Positions 1 through 6,161 of a DNA stretch of 8,658 bases are shown in pieces (position 1 is the first letter of the stretch; each line of letters opens with the position of its first letter). The notes beneath the pieces are model-generated. The model saw nothing but the letters and a program-made list of their open reading frames with translations, was not told where the DNA came from and searched no databases. The stretch is from assembly GCA_023250175.1 (NCBI GenBank), contig JAHFBD010000087.1, positions 1 through 8,658 on the forward strand, in the 5' to 3' direction. This DNA comes from Candidatus Melainabacteria bacterium. GTDB taxonomy: Bacteria; Cyanobacteriota; Vampirovibrionia; 2-02-FULL-35-15. Both the position numbers and the translations under genes were made by a program.

Positions 1-678
1 AATAAAAAATCATATACACCTAAAGAAGCAATTTTAAAGATAAAAGAAGTTTCTAATACAGTAAAAACAAAGTTTGATCAAACTGTTGAGCTAGCAGTAC
101 GACTTGGGGTAGATCCTAAACAAAGCAACCAACAAGTTAGAAGCTCTGTTTCACTACCTGGTGGTACGGGAAAGAAAGTTAGGATAGCAGTAATTACAAA
201 GGGTGAAAGAGTAAAAGAAGCAGAAGCTGCTGGTGCCGAAGTTGTAGGTTCTGAAGAACTTGTCGGTAAAATCGAGCAAGGATTTTTAGATTTTGACAAG
301 CTTGTAGCAACACCAGATATGATGGCAGGGATGGCTAAGCTTGGTAAAATACTTGGTCCTAAAGGTTTAATGCCAAACCCAAAAGACGGTACAGTCAGCA
401 ATGATTTAACTAAAACAATTAAAGAACTAAGAGCAGGAAAAGCAAGTTTTAGAGCTGAAAAAGATAGTGGTATTGCTCATGTACCAATTGGTAAGATTTC
501 ATTTAGTGAAATAGATTTAACTAAGAATTTTTCAGCAGTTATGGATGCTATAAATAAAGCAAAACCTTCAGGTGCAAAAGGAATTTATATTAAATCAGTT
601 TATCTAAGCACAACTATGGGACCTGGTTTAAAAGTAGATGTTAATTCCCTAGATGAATTACATGAACATCATGACTAG
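1..678 (+). CDS. rplA: 50S ribosomal protein L1, 5'-truncated by the window edge
   Basis: L1 binds 23S rRNA at the mobile L1 stalk of the large subunit, where it helps release deacylated tRNA; in many bacteria it also represses its own mRNA. The frame is open from base 1 and gives 225 residues, so only a short N-terminal piece (about 10-20 residues) is missing. Family landmarks are visible: VRLGVDPKQSNQQVR near residue 38, LPGGTGKK, DFDKLVATPDMM, the signature KLGKILGPKGLMPNPK at about 113-128, HVPIGK, and the C-terminal KGIYIKSVYLSTTMGPG. The tail ends in a small acidic/histidine-rich extension (DELHEHHD). The usual next genes, rplJ (L10) and rplL (L7/L12), are absent; instead a small unknown ORF starts 3 bases after the stop. 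Identification is secure. The first visible ATG in frame (319) is internal, not a start. Confidence 0.97.
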   Translation, partial: NKKSYTPKEAILKIKEVSNTVKTKFDQTVELAVRLGVDPKQSNQQVRSSVSLPGGTGKKVRIAVITKGERVKEAEAAGAEVVGSEELVGKIEQGFLDFDKLVATPDMMAGMAKLGKILGPKGLMPNPKDGTVSNDLTKTIKELRAGKASFRAEKDSGIAHVPIGKISFSEIDLTKNFSAVMDAINKAKPSGAKGIYIKSVYLSTTMGPGLKVDVNSLDELHEHHD

Positions 679-681
679 TCT

Positions 682-984
682 ATGTCATTAAAGCTCTACA
701 AACCAAACGGCTTTCATCAATTCTTGAGTTTATATCCTTATCCAATATACCCATCCAAATTAAGAAAATATACTGAGGCTTTAGATGAGCTAACCTTAAG
801 TAGAATTAAAAGGCTAAGGAAATTTATTTGCCAATCAAGCAACTTTGCTAAGAATGAAGTTATAAAATGTGCCGAAGCTATAGCAGATTTTAATCCTGGT
901 CCATTTAGCAAATCACATAAAGCAATGCTTTTATTAAGCATAGACTTACACAACCTGAAAAACAATCATCTTAGTAATGAATAG
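682..984 (+). CDS. small hypothetical protein, first of a three-gene cluster behind rplA
   Basis: Family not recognised. It encodes 100 residues and is basic in its first half. After an aromatic/proline N-terminus (YPYPIYPSK) comes a predicted helical part containing ALDELTLSRIKRL at about residues 33-45. That segment matches ALNKLAITRIQRA in the third gene of the cluster, so the two are probably distant paralogues. No signal peptide or membrane segment is apparent. The ATG is 3 bases after the rplA stop and has no good Shine-Dalgarno, so translation is probably coupled to rplA. The helix-rich character resembles a TPR-like half-repeat, but no TPR consensus can be claimed. The tight spacing and the paralogue support a real gene; the function is unknown. 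Confidence 0.7.
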   Translation: MSLKLYKPNGFHQFLSLYPYPIYPSKLRKYTEALDELTLSRIKRLRKFICQSSNFAKNEVIKCAEAIADFNPGPFSKSHKAMLLLSIDLHNLKNNHLSNE

Positions 985-998
985 GAGAACTAAAAATT

Positions 999-1244
999 AT
1001 GAAGATTAGAAACTTAATTAGTAACCTAACATTAAAGTTAGGAGTTAGAAGCTTAACAGATGCTGAAAAAAAAGAAGCTGAAAATTATATTAAAAACGGC
1101 TGTAAGTTATCTGACCAAGGACTAGAAGAACAAGCTTCTCTCGAATTTAAAAAAGCTGAAAAATACTACTCAAACGAAGCAATTTGCTCTCGGATAGTTG
1201 CTTTAGGAATAGAAGAGTTTGGAAGAAATATTAAAATTGATTAG
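999..1244 (+). CDS. small helical hypothetical protein, TPR-like segment
   Basis: Not recognised. This is an 81-residue lysine- and glutamate-rich protein with no signal peptide. Residues about 20-60 look like a pair of amphipathic helices: LTDAEKKEAENYIKNG, then GLEEQASLEFKKAEKYY. The second has the spacing of a TPR helix (bulky, small and aromatic residues: A-L-F-A-Y-Y). The start is well supported by AGGAG at 983-987, about 11 bases before the ATG, the clearest ribosome-binding site of the cluster. It lies 14 bases after the preceding gene and 2 bases before the next, so an operon with rplA is likely. Similarity to its neighbours is weak and mainly in the helical pattern, including a shared A-x-N-(Y/H)-(I/V) at the start of the helix. 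A role in protein-protein binding is possible but only a guess. Confidence 0.72.
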   Translation: MKIRNLISNLTLKLGVRSLTDAEKKEAENYIKNGCKLSDQGLEEQASLEFKKAEKYYSNEAICSRIVALGIEEFGRNIKID

Positions 1245-1246
1245 AT

Positions 1247-1555
1247 ATGAAAATATTTAAACTAACTATCTTTAATTACTTGTTTGTTAATAATAAACGC
1301 TATAAAGAGCTAACCCAGGCTTTAAATAAGCTTGCAATAACAAGGATTCAAAGAGCTGCGAATCATGTTTCTAAAGGCGAATCCCATTTAGCAGAAAAAG
1401 CATTTGATACAGTAGCAAAAATAAAAGGTGAGAAGTGGGCACAAGATATGTTAATGATGAATAATATATTTCTTTCTAAAAAAGAATATTGGAATCCTGA
1501 TTCTGAAATTGTTTTACAGCTTTTACAAGATAAGATAAATGGGTACAACATTTAG
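1247..1555 (+). CDS. small helical hypothetical protein, distant paralogue of the ORF at 682-984
   Basis: Not recognised. It encodes 102 residues with a hydrophobic/aromatic N-terminus (MKIFKLTIFNYLFVNN), which is too short and lysine-spaced to be a clear signal peptide. Residues about 24-36, ALNKLAITRIQRA, align with ALDELTLSRIKRL of the first cluster gene, sharing AL..L...RI.R. The following KGESHLAEKAFDTVAKIKG looks like another TPR-type helix pair. The ATG is only 2 bases after the previous stop, with no separate strong ribosome-binding site, so translational coupling is probable. No catalytic motif is seen. The three genes may be diverged copies of one small repeat-domain protein. No obvious terminator follows. 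Confidence 0.7.
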   Translation: MKIFKLTIFNYLFVNNKRYKELTQALNKLAITRIQRAANHVSKGESHLAEKAFDTVAKIKGEKWAQDMLMMNNIFLSKKEYWNPDSEIVLQLLQDKINGYNI

Positions 1556-1556
1556 A

Positions 1557-1646
1557 ATGAGCTTCATCAATAACTTCAACACATTTAACAAGGGATTAAA
1601 ACTAGCATTCGCTCTTTATCTGAATCTTTTCTATTTTTATTATTAA
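1557..1646 (+). CDS. possible 29-codon ORF closing the small-gene cluster
   Basis: A short ORF whose ATG begins 2 bases after the stop of the previous gene, the same tight spacing as in the rest of the cluster. It encodes 29 residues: an asparagine/phenylalanine-rich start, then a short hydrophobic, aromatic tail (KLAFALYLNLFYFYY). It could be a small membrane peptide or the remains of a fourth copy whose reading frame has ended early. There is no independent ribosome-binding site and nothing recognised in it. Chance is a real possibility at this AT content. Confidence 0.22.
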   Translation: MSFINNFNTFNKGLKLAFALYLNLFYFYY

Positions 1647-1679
1647 TAATTGTCGACTTTTACTAAATATATTGTTGGA

Positions 1680-1852
1680 TTTACGGACAACTTTAGAACT
1701 TTTTAAGACCGAGTATTGAAATATGAAAAATATATAAAGAAGCTAACCGTAAAATCTTGGTAGATTTTACAATTCAAGTTAGATTTGTAAGGTTTTACGG
1801 AATCTTAATTTAAATGGGTATAATTTTTAGTAGGATAATAGTAGTATTACGG
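1680..1852 (+). promoter_or_regulatory. operator region with repeated TTACGG boxes upstream of mazEF
   Basis: Four copies of one short box lie in the roughly 190 bases before the antitoxin: TTTACGG at 1680-1686, its inverse CCGTAAA at 1747-1753, TTTACGG at 1794-1800, and TTACGG at 1847-1852. The inverse copy is part of two competing hairpins: GTAAAATCT (1749-1757) with AGATTTTAC (1762-1770), or CCGTAAAA (1747-1754) with TTTTACGG (1793-1800). The third box sits at the expected -35 position of the TATAAT promoter. Ribbon-helix-helix antitoxins typically bind short repeated boxes over their own promoter, so autoregulation is the natural reading, but binding itself is inferred. Confidence 0.5.
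1795..1824 (+). promoter_or_regulatory. probable mazEF promoter
   Basis: A perfect -10 hexamer TATAAT is at 1819-1824. The -35 is weak: TTACGG at 1795-1800, 18 bases upstream, or TTTACG one base earlier. The predicted start of transcription lies near 1831, leaving a leader of about 35 bases that contains GTAGGATAA twice (1830-1838 and 1852-1860). The second copy supplies the AGGA ribosome-binding site for the antitoxin ATG at 1866. Confidence 0.55.
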
Positions 1853-1865
1853 TAGGATAAACAAT

Positions 1866-2129
1866 ATGAAAAAAAATACAGCAGAAAAGTTCTCAATCAC
1901 ATTAGTTCCAGAGCTTGCTTCTTATATAAAAAAGAAGGCAAAACTTTTAAATGCCCCTATTAGCAAAATTATTTCTTTTGCATTGGTTTCTCAAAAGAAA
2001 AAGGAATCTCTAATTAAAAGAAAGGGAGATTTAATTAAAGCTTACAAAAAAATCGCTGAAAGCTATGACTCAAACGAATTTATGGAATTTGAAAAAGCTC
2101 AATTGGAGTTAAGTAAAGAACTTGATTAA
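1866..2129 (+). CDS. mazE: MazE-type ribbon-helix-helix antitoxin
   Basis: This is the antitoxin partner of the MazF-type toxin encoded immediately downstream: it should neutralise the toxin by direct binding and repress the operon. It has 87 residues. Residues about 8-40 fit a ribbon-helix-helix DNA-binding domain: a short strand (KFSITLV), helix A (PELASYIKKKAKLLNAP) and helix B starting SKIISFAL. The C-terminal part (about 50-87) is charged with aromatic positions (YDSNEFMEFEKAQLELSKELD has the look of the flexible toxin-binding tail). The start is supported by AGGA in GTAGGATAA, about 8 bases before the ATG. Its stop overlaps the toxin start by 8 bases, the classic antitoxin-toxin coupling. 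The family call rests mainly on fold pattern and the neighbour rather than on a strongly conserved motif. Confidence 0.82.
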   Translation: MKKNTAEKFSITLVPELASYIKKKAKLLNAPISKIISFALVSQKKKESLIKRKGDLIKAYKKIAESYDSNEFMEFEKAQLELSKELD

Positions 2130-2487
2130 AAAAAGTGTTGAAAAAGGGGATATTTGGCTAGTTAATTTAAACCCTTCCAGAAAGGGAGAATTAGGAAAAA
2201 ATAATAGACCCTGTCTCGTTATTCAAGCTACTGAAGCAAATAAAATATTGCCTACGGTTGTAATTGTTCCATTATCTTCAAAAAGACAGAGGTTTGAACT
2301 TGAAATCAAAATAATTCCAAACAAGAGTAATAATTTAATAAAAGAAAGTTATGTAGTCTGGTGGCATGTTTATACTGTTGATAAATTAAATCTTATACAG
2401 AAAGTTGGCGTTATTAATGAAGAGGTACTGCTTGAGATTTCTGAAAACATTATTGATACATTAGGATTTTCTGAAGTTTTAAAGTAA
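2122..2487 (+). CDS. mazF: MazF/PemK-family endoribonuclease toxin
   Basis: MazF toxins cleave single-stranded mRNA at short sequence motifs and arrest growth when the antitoxin is degraded. The protein has 121 residues, close to the family norm. Visible motifs are GDIWLVNLNPSRKGELGKNNRP (residues 9-30, with Arg29-Pro30 matching the conserved catalytic arginine region), CLVIQ, and VIVPLSSK at 47-54, where the family usually has PLTS. The family segment usually reading DQ(I/V)R before the TVDK-type motif is here WHVYTVDK, a notable change. No ATG exists in the frame; TTG at 2122 is the only good start, overlapping the antitoxin stop by 8 bases, with GGAG at 2105-2108 and translational coupling likely. 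It ends 20 bases before the convergent tRNA-Ser gene. Confidence 0.92.
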   Translation: MIKKSVEKGDIWLVNLNPSRKGELGKNNRPCLVIQATEANKILPTVVIVPLSSKRQRFELEIKIIPNKSNNLIKESYVVWWHVYTVDKLNLIQKVGVINEEVLLEISENIIDTLGFSEVLK

Positions 2488-2507
2488 AATCTCGCTTACA
2501 GAAAACT

Positions 2508-2597
2508 CGGAGAGAGAGGGATTCGAACCCTCGGTACACTTTTAAGGTGCACACAGACTTTCCAGGTCTGCTCCTTAAACCACTCGGACATCTCTCC
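2508..2597 (-). tRNA. tRNA-Ser(GGA)
   Basis: Read on the minus strand, the acceptor stem GGAGAGA (2597-2591) pairs perfectly with TCTCTCC (2515-2509), followed by discriminator G at 2508. The anticodon arm is CAGAC - CTGGAAA - GTCTG, giving anticodon GGA (reads UCC/UCU). The T arm is GAGGG - TTCGAAT - CCCTC. A long variable arm, typical of class II tRNAs, is present. The 90-base gene does not encode CCA. Its 5' end directly abuts the first copy of the 88-bp repeat, so any promoter must lie in or beyond that repeat. Confidence 0.96.
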
Positions 2598-2770
2598 TTT
2601 ATATGCAGCAGACAAGCTGCTGCTTCCATCTCCTATTTCTTTTCCCTCGATCGGATTTGCTGGATAAACCAGACAAATCCTTTTACTTATATACTAGAGA
2701 CAAGCTGCTACTTCCATCGGTTAATTACCTTCACAAAATCAGACTTGCTAGGTAAACATTCAGTGCAGAA
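2598..2770 (+). repeat. 88-bp hairpin repeat, two tandem copies (array A)
   Basis: Copy A1 covers 2598-2685 and copy A2 starts at 2686; both begin TTATAT and share ACAAGCTGCT(G/A)CTTCCATC. A1 has two hairpins. The first is GCAGCAG (2605-2611), loop ACAAG, CTGCTGC (2617-2623). The second is GGATTTG-CTGG (2653-2663), loop ATAAA, CCAG-A-CAAATCC (2669-2680) with one bulged A, followed by TTTT. A2 is decayed: both stems are disrupted, and it is lost after about 2760. Another array of the same repeat is at 6813-7020. Confidence 0.75.
2653..2684 (+). terminator. terminator-like hairpin in repeat copy A1
   Basis: An 11-bp stem with one bulged A and a 5-base loop is followed by TTTT on the plus strand. 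It would act on plus-strand transcripts, such as read-through from mazEF past the tRNA-Ser gene. It is also an integral part of the repeat, so a terminator role is only one reading. Confidence 0.4.
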
Positions 2771-3113
2771 AAAATTATAACGCATTTAGAGTATGTTAAC
2801 AAAATATAGTTACTACTAGCTAGTATAATATTTCTAAGTAAACGACTTATAAGATAAGATTTTATCCCCCAAATTATAAGAAACTCGGTAAAATCGTAAT
2901 GTATTATAAATGACAGATTGGAAGCACTCTGGAAAGCCGGTTTTGGGAGCACAGCGAAAAAAACGGCGGTAGGTAAGAACAAAATATAAATAGATAATTA
3001 GTAAAAGTCATACTGATCTAAAGCAATCTTTAGAAAGAAACAAGGTTTAAAAGTGCATTTGGTAATAAAAAAGCAAATTCCTTAGACTTATCGCTATACG
3101 CTATCATTTATAC
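2771..3113. other. intergenic region with structured and GC-rich segments, no clear gene
   Basis: There is no convincing coding gene here. TATAAT at 2824-2829 has no good -35 at normal spacing. A nested inverted repeat follows: CTTATAA (2846-2852) with TTATAAG (2874-2880), enclosing GATAA/TTATC. Positions 2910-2972 are about half G+C, unlike the surroundings, and hold an imperfect stem GCCG(G)TTTT (2937-2945) with AAAACGGC (2959-2966). A 20-codon ORF with a basic end (QRKKRR) coincides with this island. This could be a small RNA, a remnant of a gene or an element; I recognise none of them. Confidence 0.3.
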
Positions 3114-3734
3114 ATGGCAACATACAACCCTAAACAATACAGTTGGTTAAATAAATTTTATCAATCCTTTGTAATCTACTTCTTATTTGTACCTGTTTAC
3201 TACCTGTTTTATAGAATGAAAGTCTATGGCAAAGAAAATATACCAAAAGACAAAAAAGCTTTTATTGTAATGCCAAATCATTTGTCAAATAATGACCCCC
3301 CTATTATTTCTACCACTTTAATGCGTCCTGTTGCTTACATGGCAAAAAAAGAGCTTTTTGAAATTCCCTTTTTGGGTTGGGCAATTACAAAACTTGGAGC
3401 CTTTCCTGTAGACAGAGAAAAAGTTTCAAAAACAACCATTAAAGGAGCAAGAGAAGTTCTACTTAAAGGATGGTGTCTTGGAATGTTTCTAGAAGGTACA
3501 AGAAGTAAAATTCCCGATACCCTTGGCAAACCAAATATAGGACCAGCATATATTGCACATTTAACAGGAGTACCAATTTTACCTATTGGCATTGTAGGTT
3601 CAAACAAACCATTTGGTCCTGTTACTGTAAAAGTCGGTAAATTATTTTTCCCTGGTAGAGATCTTGAAAAAGCAAAATGGCAATGTACCGAAAAACTAGC
3701 AGAGCTAACGGGATTTAAGATTACCTCACCCTAG
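3114..3734 (+). CDS. plsC: 1-acyl-sn-glycerol-3-phosphate acyltransferase (PlsC/LPLAT family)
   Basis: It transfers an acyl chain to lysophosphatidic acid to give phosphatidic acid at the cytoplasmic membrane, the second acylation of phospholipid synthesis. The 206-residue length is normal. An N-terminal hydrophobic segment (about 16-33) would anchor it. All four acyltransferase blocks are present: NHLSNND (55-61, catalytic His56 and Asp61 of HX4D), GAFPVDRE (95-102, Arg101), FLEGTRS (125-131, usually FPEGTRS) and PILPIGI (154-160). The ATG at 3114 has no Shine-Dalgarno; a possible -10 (TATCAT, 3102-3107) lies 6 bases upstream, which would give a leaderless mRNA. The 3' end overlaps the convergent pcrA gene by 9 bases. 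The family is certain; the exact acyl acceptor is the usual assumption for this family. Confidence 0.93.
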   Translation: MATYNPKQYSWLNKFYQSFVIYFLFVPVYYLFYRMKVYGKENIPKDKKAFIVMPNHLSNNDPPIISTTLMRPVAYMAKKELFEIPFLGWAITKLGAFPVDREKVSKTTIKGAREVLLKGWCLGMFLEGTRSKIPDTLGKPNIGPAYIAHLTGVPILPIGIVGSNKPFGPVTVKVGKLFFPGRDLEKAKWQCTEKLAELTGFKITSP

Positions 3735-6125
3735 TTTTATTAACTTTGCATATTTTGGATCTAGTAATTTTTTTCCGAAATTTTCAAAGCTAACATTTAC
3801 TAAAGATTTTTCTCCTTGACCAAAAACCTGCTCTATTATTCCACGACCAAATTTCTCATGCTCTACCTTGTCATTAATCTTAAATACTGACTGAGAACCT
3901 TGCGATAAATATTCAGTTTTACCCGAATTTAAAGTTCTAATTTTAGTAACATTTGTTACTCCCTTACTAACAATTAATTCATCGATCTCATAGTCAGAGA
4001 ATTTTCTCTTAATACCTTTTTTAGAAACATAGTTTTTCTTGTCAGTACTTCTCTCATCCAACCCACCATAAAATCCAGTTAATAAACTCTTTGGTGATTC
4101 TTCTATAAATCGACTTACTAAAGCATGCTCACGCATACCAAACAATCGACGCTCTCTTGCATAAGTAAAATACAATCTTTCTTTTGCCCTTGTAACCCCT
4201 ACATACATCAATCTTCGTTCTTCTTCTAATTCATCATCATCCAATGAATCAATCGATCTTAAATGCGGGAAAATTCCTTCTTCAAGACCACAAATAAAAA
4301 CAACAGGGTATTCAAGTCCTTTCGCTAAATGCAAAGTCATTAGTGTCACTTTATTTGTAGATTGTTTTAAATTATCAAGATCGGTATATAAGGAGATTTG
4401 TGTTAAAAAATCACCAAGCATAGACATATCACGATAAACTTCATCTTCTTCTACTAGCACTGGTTTATAAGTGCTCTCAAAAACATTCGCAATTGAAAAG
4501 AGTTCTTGAATATTTGCTAATCTTTCTTCAGAATCAAGAGTACCTTCATTTTCTAACTCATCCCAATAACCAGATTTTTTTAAAAGTTGATCAAGTAAAT
4601 CACTTATAGAAAAAGTTCGTGCAGCCCTTCTAAGATGTTCCATTAATTCAATAAAGTTTTGAACTGAAACAATATTCTTTTCAGATAAACCAGGTACATC
4701 CGTTATTTCCAATAACGTTTTATATAAAGTAAAACCATTTTTATTTGCATGTTCTTCAATTTTTAAAAGAGTTGTTACACCAAGTCCTCGCTTAGGAGTG
4801 TTTATTACTCTTTTTAGAGAAACCGTGTCGCTAGGATTATATATTGTTTTTAAATAAGCAATAATATCTTTGATTTCTTTTCTTTCATAAAATCTAAAAC
4901 CTCCAACTATTTGATAAGGTATATTTTTCTTTATTAATGATTCTTCAATTGCTCGACTTTGGGCATTTGTTCTATATAAAATTCCAACATCACTGTATTT
5001 AAAGTTTATTTTCAAAAGGTTATAAATTTCTTTAGAAAGATACTCAGCTTCTTCCATCTCATCATCAGCTTCAAAACAAATTATCTTTTCACCCTTATCC
5101 TTAGTAGGTAAAAGTGTTTTTTCAATTCTTTGTTTATTGTTTTTTATAATTTCATCAGCTACGGTAAGTATTGTTTCTGTAGAACGATAATTATGTTCTA
5201 ATTTAACAAACTTATTTTCTGGGAAATCTTTCTGAAACCCTAAAATAATCTTAAAGTCAGCACCTCGCCAGGAATAAATGCTTTGATCCACATCACCAAC
5301 AACTGTTAAACTTCTCTTTTTCCATAATTGTTCTCTATCTATATTTAAACGTTCTTGCTTTAAACACCCTTCGGATAATAACCTGACTAATTCATACTGT
5401 ATAAGATTAGTATCCTGAAATTCATCTACTAATACATGTTGAAATCTTTTATGATAATAATTTCTTGCATCTTCATTTTGCTCTAAAAGCTTTACTGAAA
5501 GCAGTAATAAATCATCAAAATCCAATGCGTTATTTTTTGCTAATTCTTTTTGGTACAAGTCAAAGATTTCAGAGATTTTAATCTCTCGATGATTTTTTGC
5601 AATGTCTCCAAAGGTTTTTGCTTCATAGCCTTGCGATTTTAATGTGCTAATAAAAGACTTAATGCTTTTTGGGACATAGACCTTATGATCTAAATCTAGT
5701 GCAATCGTTGCCTCTTTAATAAGTCCAACACTATCTGATTCATCATAAATAACAAAATTATTAGTCCATTTTTCCCCGTTTGGTAATTGCAACTTACGAA
5801 TGTCATTACGCAATATTCTTCCACAAATATTGTGAAAGGTTCCAATCCATAATGAACTTGCTATTTCTTTTGATAATAGAGTATTTAATCTTTCTTTCAT
5901 TTCACTACTAGCTTTATTTGTAAATGTTACTGCTAAAATATTTTCTGGCATATAACCATTAGAAATCAAATAAGCTATACGGTGTGTTAAAACTTTGGTT
6001 TTACCAGAGCCGGCACCAGCAATAACTAATAAAGGGCCATCTCCATAATTAATAGCTGTCGTTTGATTTTCATTTAATCCTGGTGTAATGTTATTATTTG
6101 ATAGCACTTTATTAAATGAAAGCAT
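3726..6125 (-). CDS. pcrA: ATP-dependent 3'-5' DNA helicase PcrA/UvrD
   Basis: A superfamily 1A helicase that unwinds DNA in nucleotide excision repair, mismatch repair, replication restart and removal of recombinase or stalled RNA polymerase. It is full length at 799 residues. Motifs in order: Q motif LNENQ (17-21), Walker A AGAGSGKT (36-43), Ia VTFTNKAS (66-73), Ib TFHNICGR (96-103), Walker B DEFQDTN (234-240), III VVGDVDQSIYSWRGAD (about 278), IV LEHNYRSTE, V TLHLAKGLEYP, VI RRLMYVGVTRAKERLY. The C-terminus (KINDKVEHEKFGRGIIEQVFG...) matches the small Tudor-like domain of PcrA. A segment of roughly 15 extra residues before motif III (around DREQLWKKRS) resembles cyanobacterial PcrA. The ATG at 6125 lacks a Shine-Dalgarno and a candidate -10 is only 8 bases upstream. 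It is divergent from the DprA-like gene and convergent with plsC. Confidence 0.96.
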   Translation of the reverse strand: MLSFNKVLSNNNITPGLNENQTTAINYGDGPLLVIAGAGSGKTKVLTHRIAYLISNGYMPENILAVTFTNKASSEMKERLNTLLSKEIASSLWIGTFHNICGRILRNDIRKLQLPNGEKWTNNFVIYDESDSVGLIKEATIALDLDHKVYVPKSIKSFISTLKSQGYEAKTFGDIAKNHREIKISEIFDLYQKELAKNNALDFDDLLLLSVKLLEQNEDARNYYHKRFQHVLVDEFQDTNLIQYELVRLLSEGCLKQERLNIDREQLWKKRSLTVVGDVDQSIYSWRGADFKIILGFQKDFPENKFVKLEHNYRSTETILTVADEIIKNNKQRIEKTLLPTKDKGEKIICFEADDEMEEAEYLSKEIYNLLKINFKYSDVGILYRTNAQSRAIEESLIKKNIPYQIVGGFRFYERKEIKDIIAYLKTIYNPSDTVSLKRVINTPKRGLGVTTLLKIEEHANKNGFTLYKTLLEITDVPGLSEKNIVSVQNFIELMEHLRRAARTFSISDLLDQLLKKSGYWDELENEGTLDSEERLANIQELFSIANVFESTYKPVLVEEDEVYRDMSMLGDFLTQISLYTDLDNLKQSTNKVTLMTLHLAKGLEYPVVFICGLEEGIFPHLRSIDSLDDDELEEERRLMYVGVTRAKERLYFTYARERRLFGMREHALVSRFIEESPKSLLTGFYGGLDERSTDKKNYVSKKGIKRKFSDYEIDELIVSKGVTNVTKIRTLNSGKTEYLSQGSQSVFKINDKVEHEKFGRGIIEQVFGQGEKSLVNVSFENFGKKLLDPKYAKLIKLG

Positions 6126-6133
6126 ATGGTTTT

Positions 6134-6161
6134 ATTCTAGTCTAATTAAAGGAGAAAACAA
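6134..6161 (-). promoter_or_regulatory. candidate pcrA promoter placing the start at or near the ATG
   Basis: On the minus strand, TAGAAT (6139-6134) resembles a -10 and TTGTTT (6161-6156) is a weak -35 with a 16-base spacer. Transcription would begin about at 6127-6125, making the pcrA mRNA almost leaderless, which fits the missing Shine-Dalgarno. The -35 is poor, so this is tentative. Confidence 0.35.

Noticed and set aside
2598..2770. CRISPR or plain tandem duplication at the tRNA arrays
   Set aside because: The units are about 88 bp, diverged, and without unique spacers between identical repeats. Paired compensating changes argue against a simple recent duplication.
2547..2780. 77-codon plus-strand ORF
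   Set aside because: It runs through the tRNA-Ser gene and the hairpin repeat, and the protein shows no family features or ribosome-binding site.
2910..2975. glycine riboswitch or SRP RNA in the GC island
   Set aside because: Short resemblances (CTCTGGAAAG, GGAAGCA) are not accompanied by the rest of either conserved core.
2731..2982. 83-codon minus-strand ORF in the gap before plsC
   Set aside because: It covers the repeat tail, inverted repeats and GC island; composition is erratic and there is no recognised domain or Shine-Dalgarno. Not excluded fully, but unsupported.
3726..3734. 9-base plsC/pcrA overlap as a special regulatory device
   Set aside because: Short convergent stop overlaps are common in compact bacterial genomes.
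6098..6128. plus-strand promoter TTGATA ... CATATG for the DprA-like gene
   Set aside because: The spacer is 19 bases and the -10 is poor; too weak to list as a feature.
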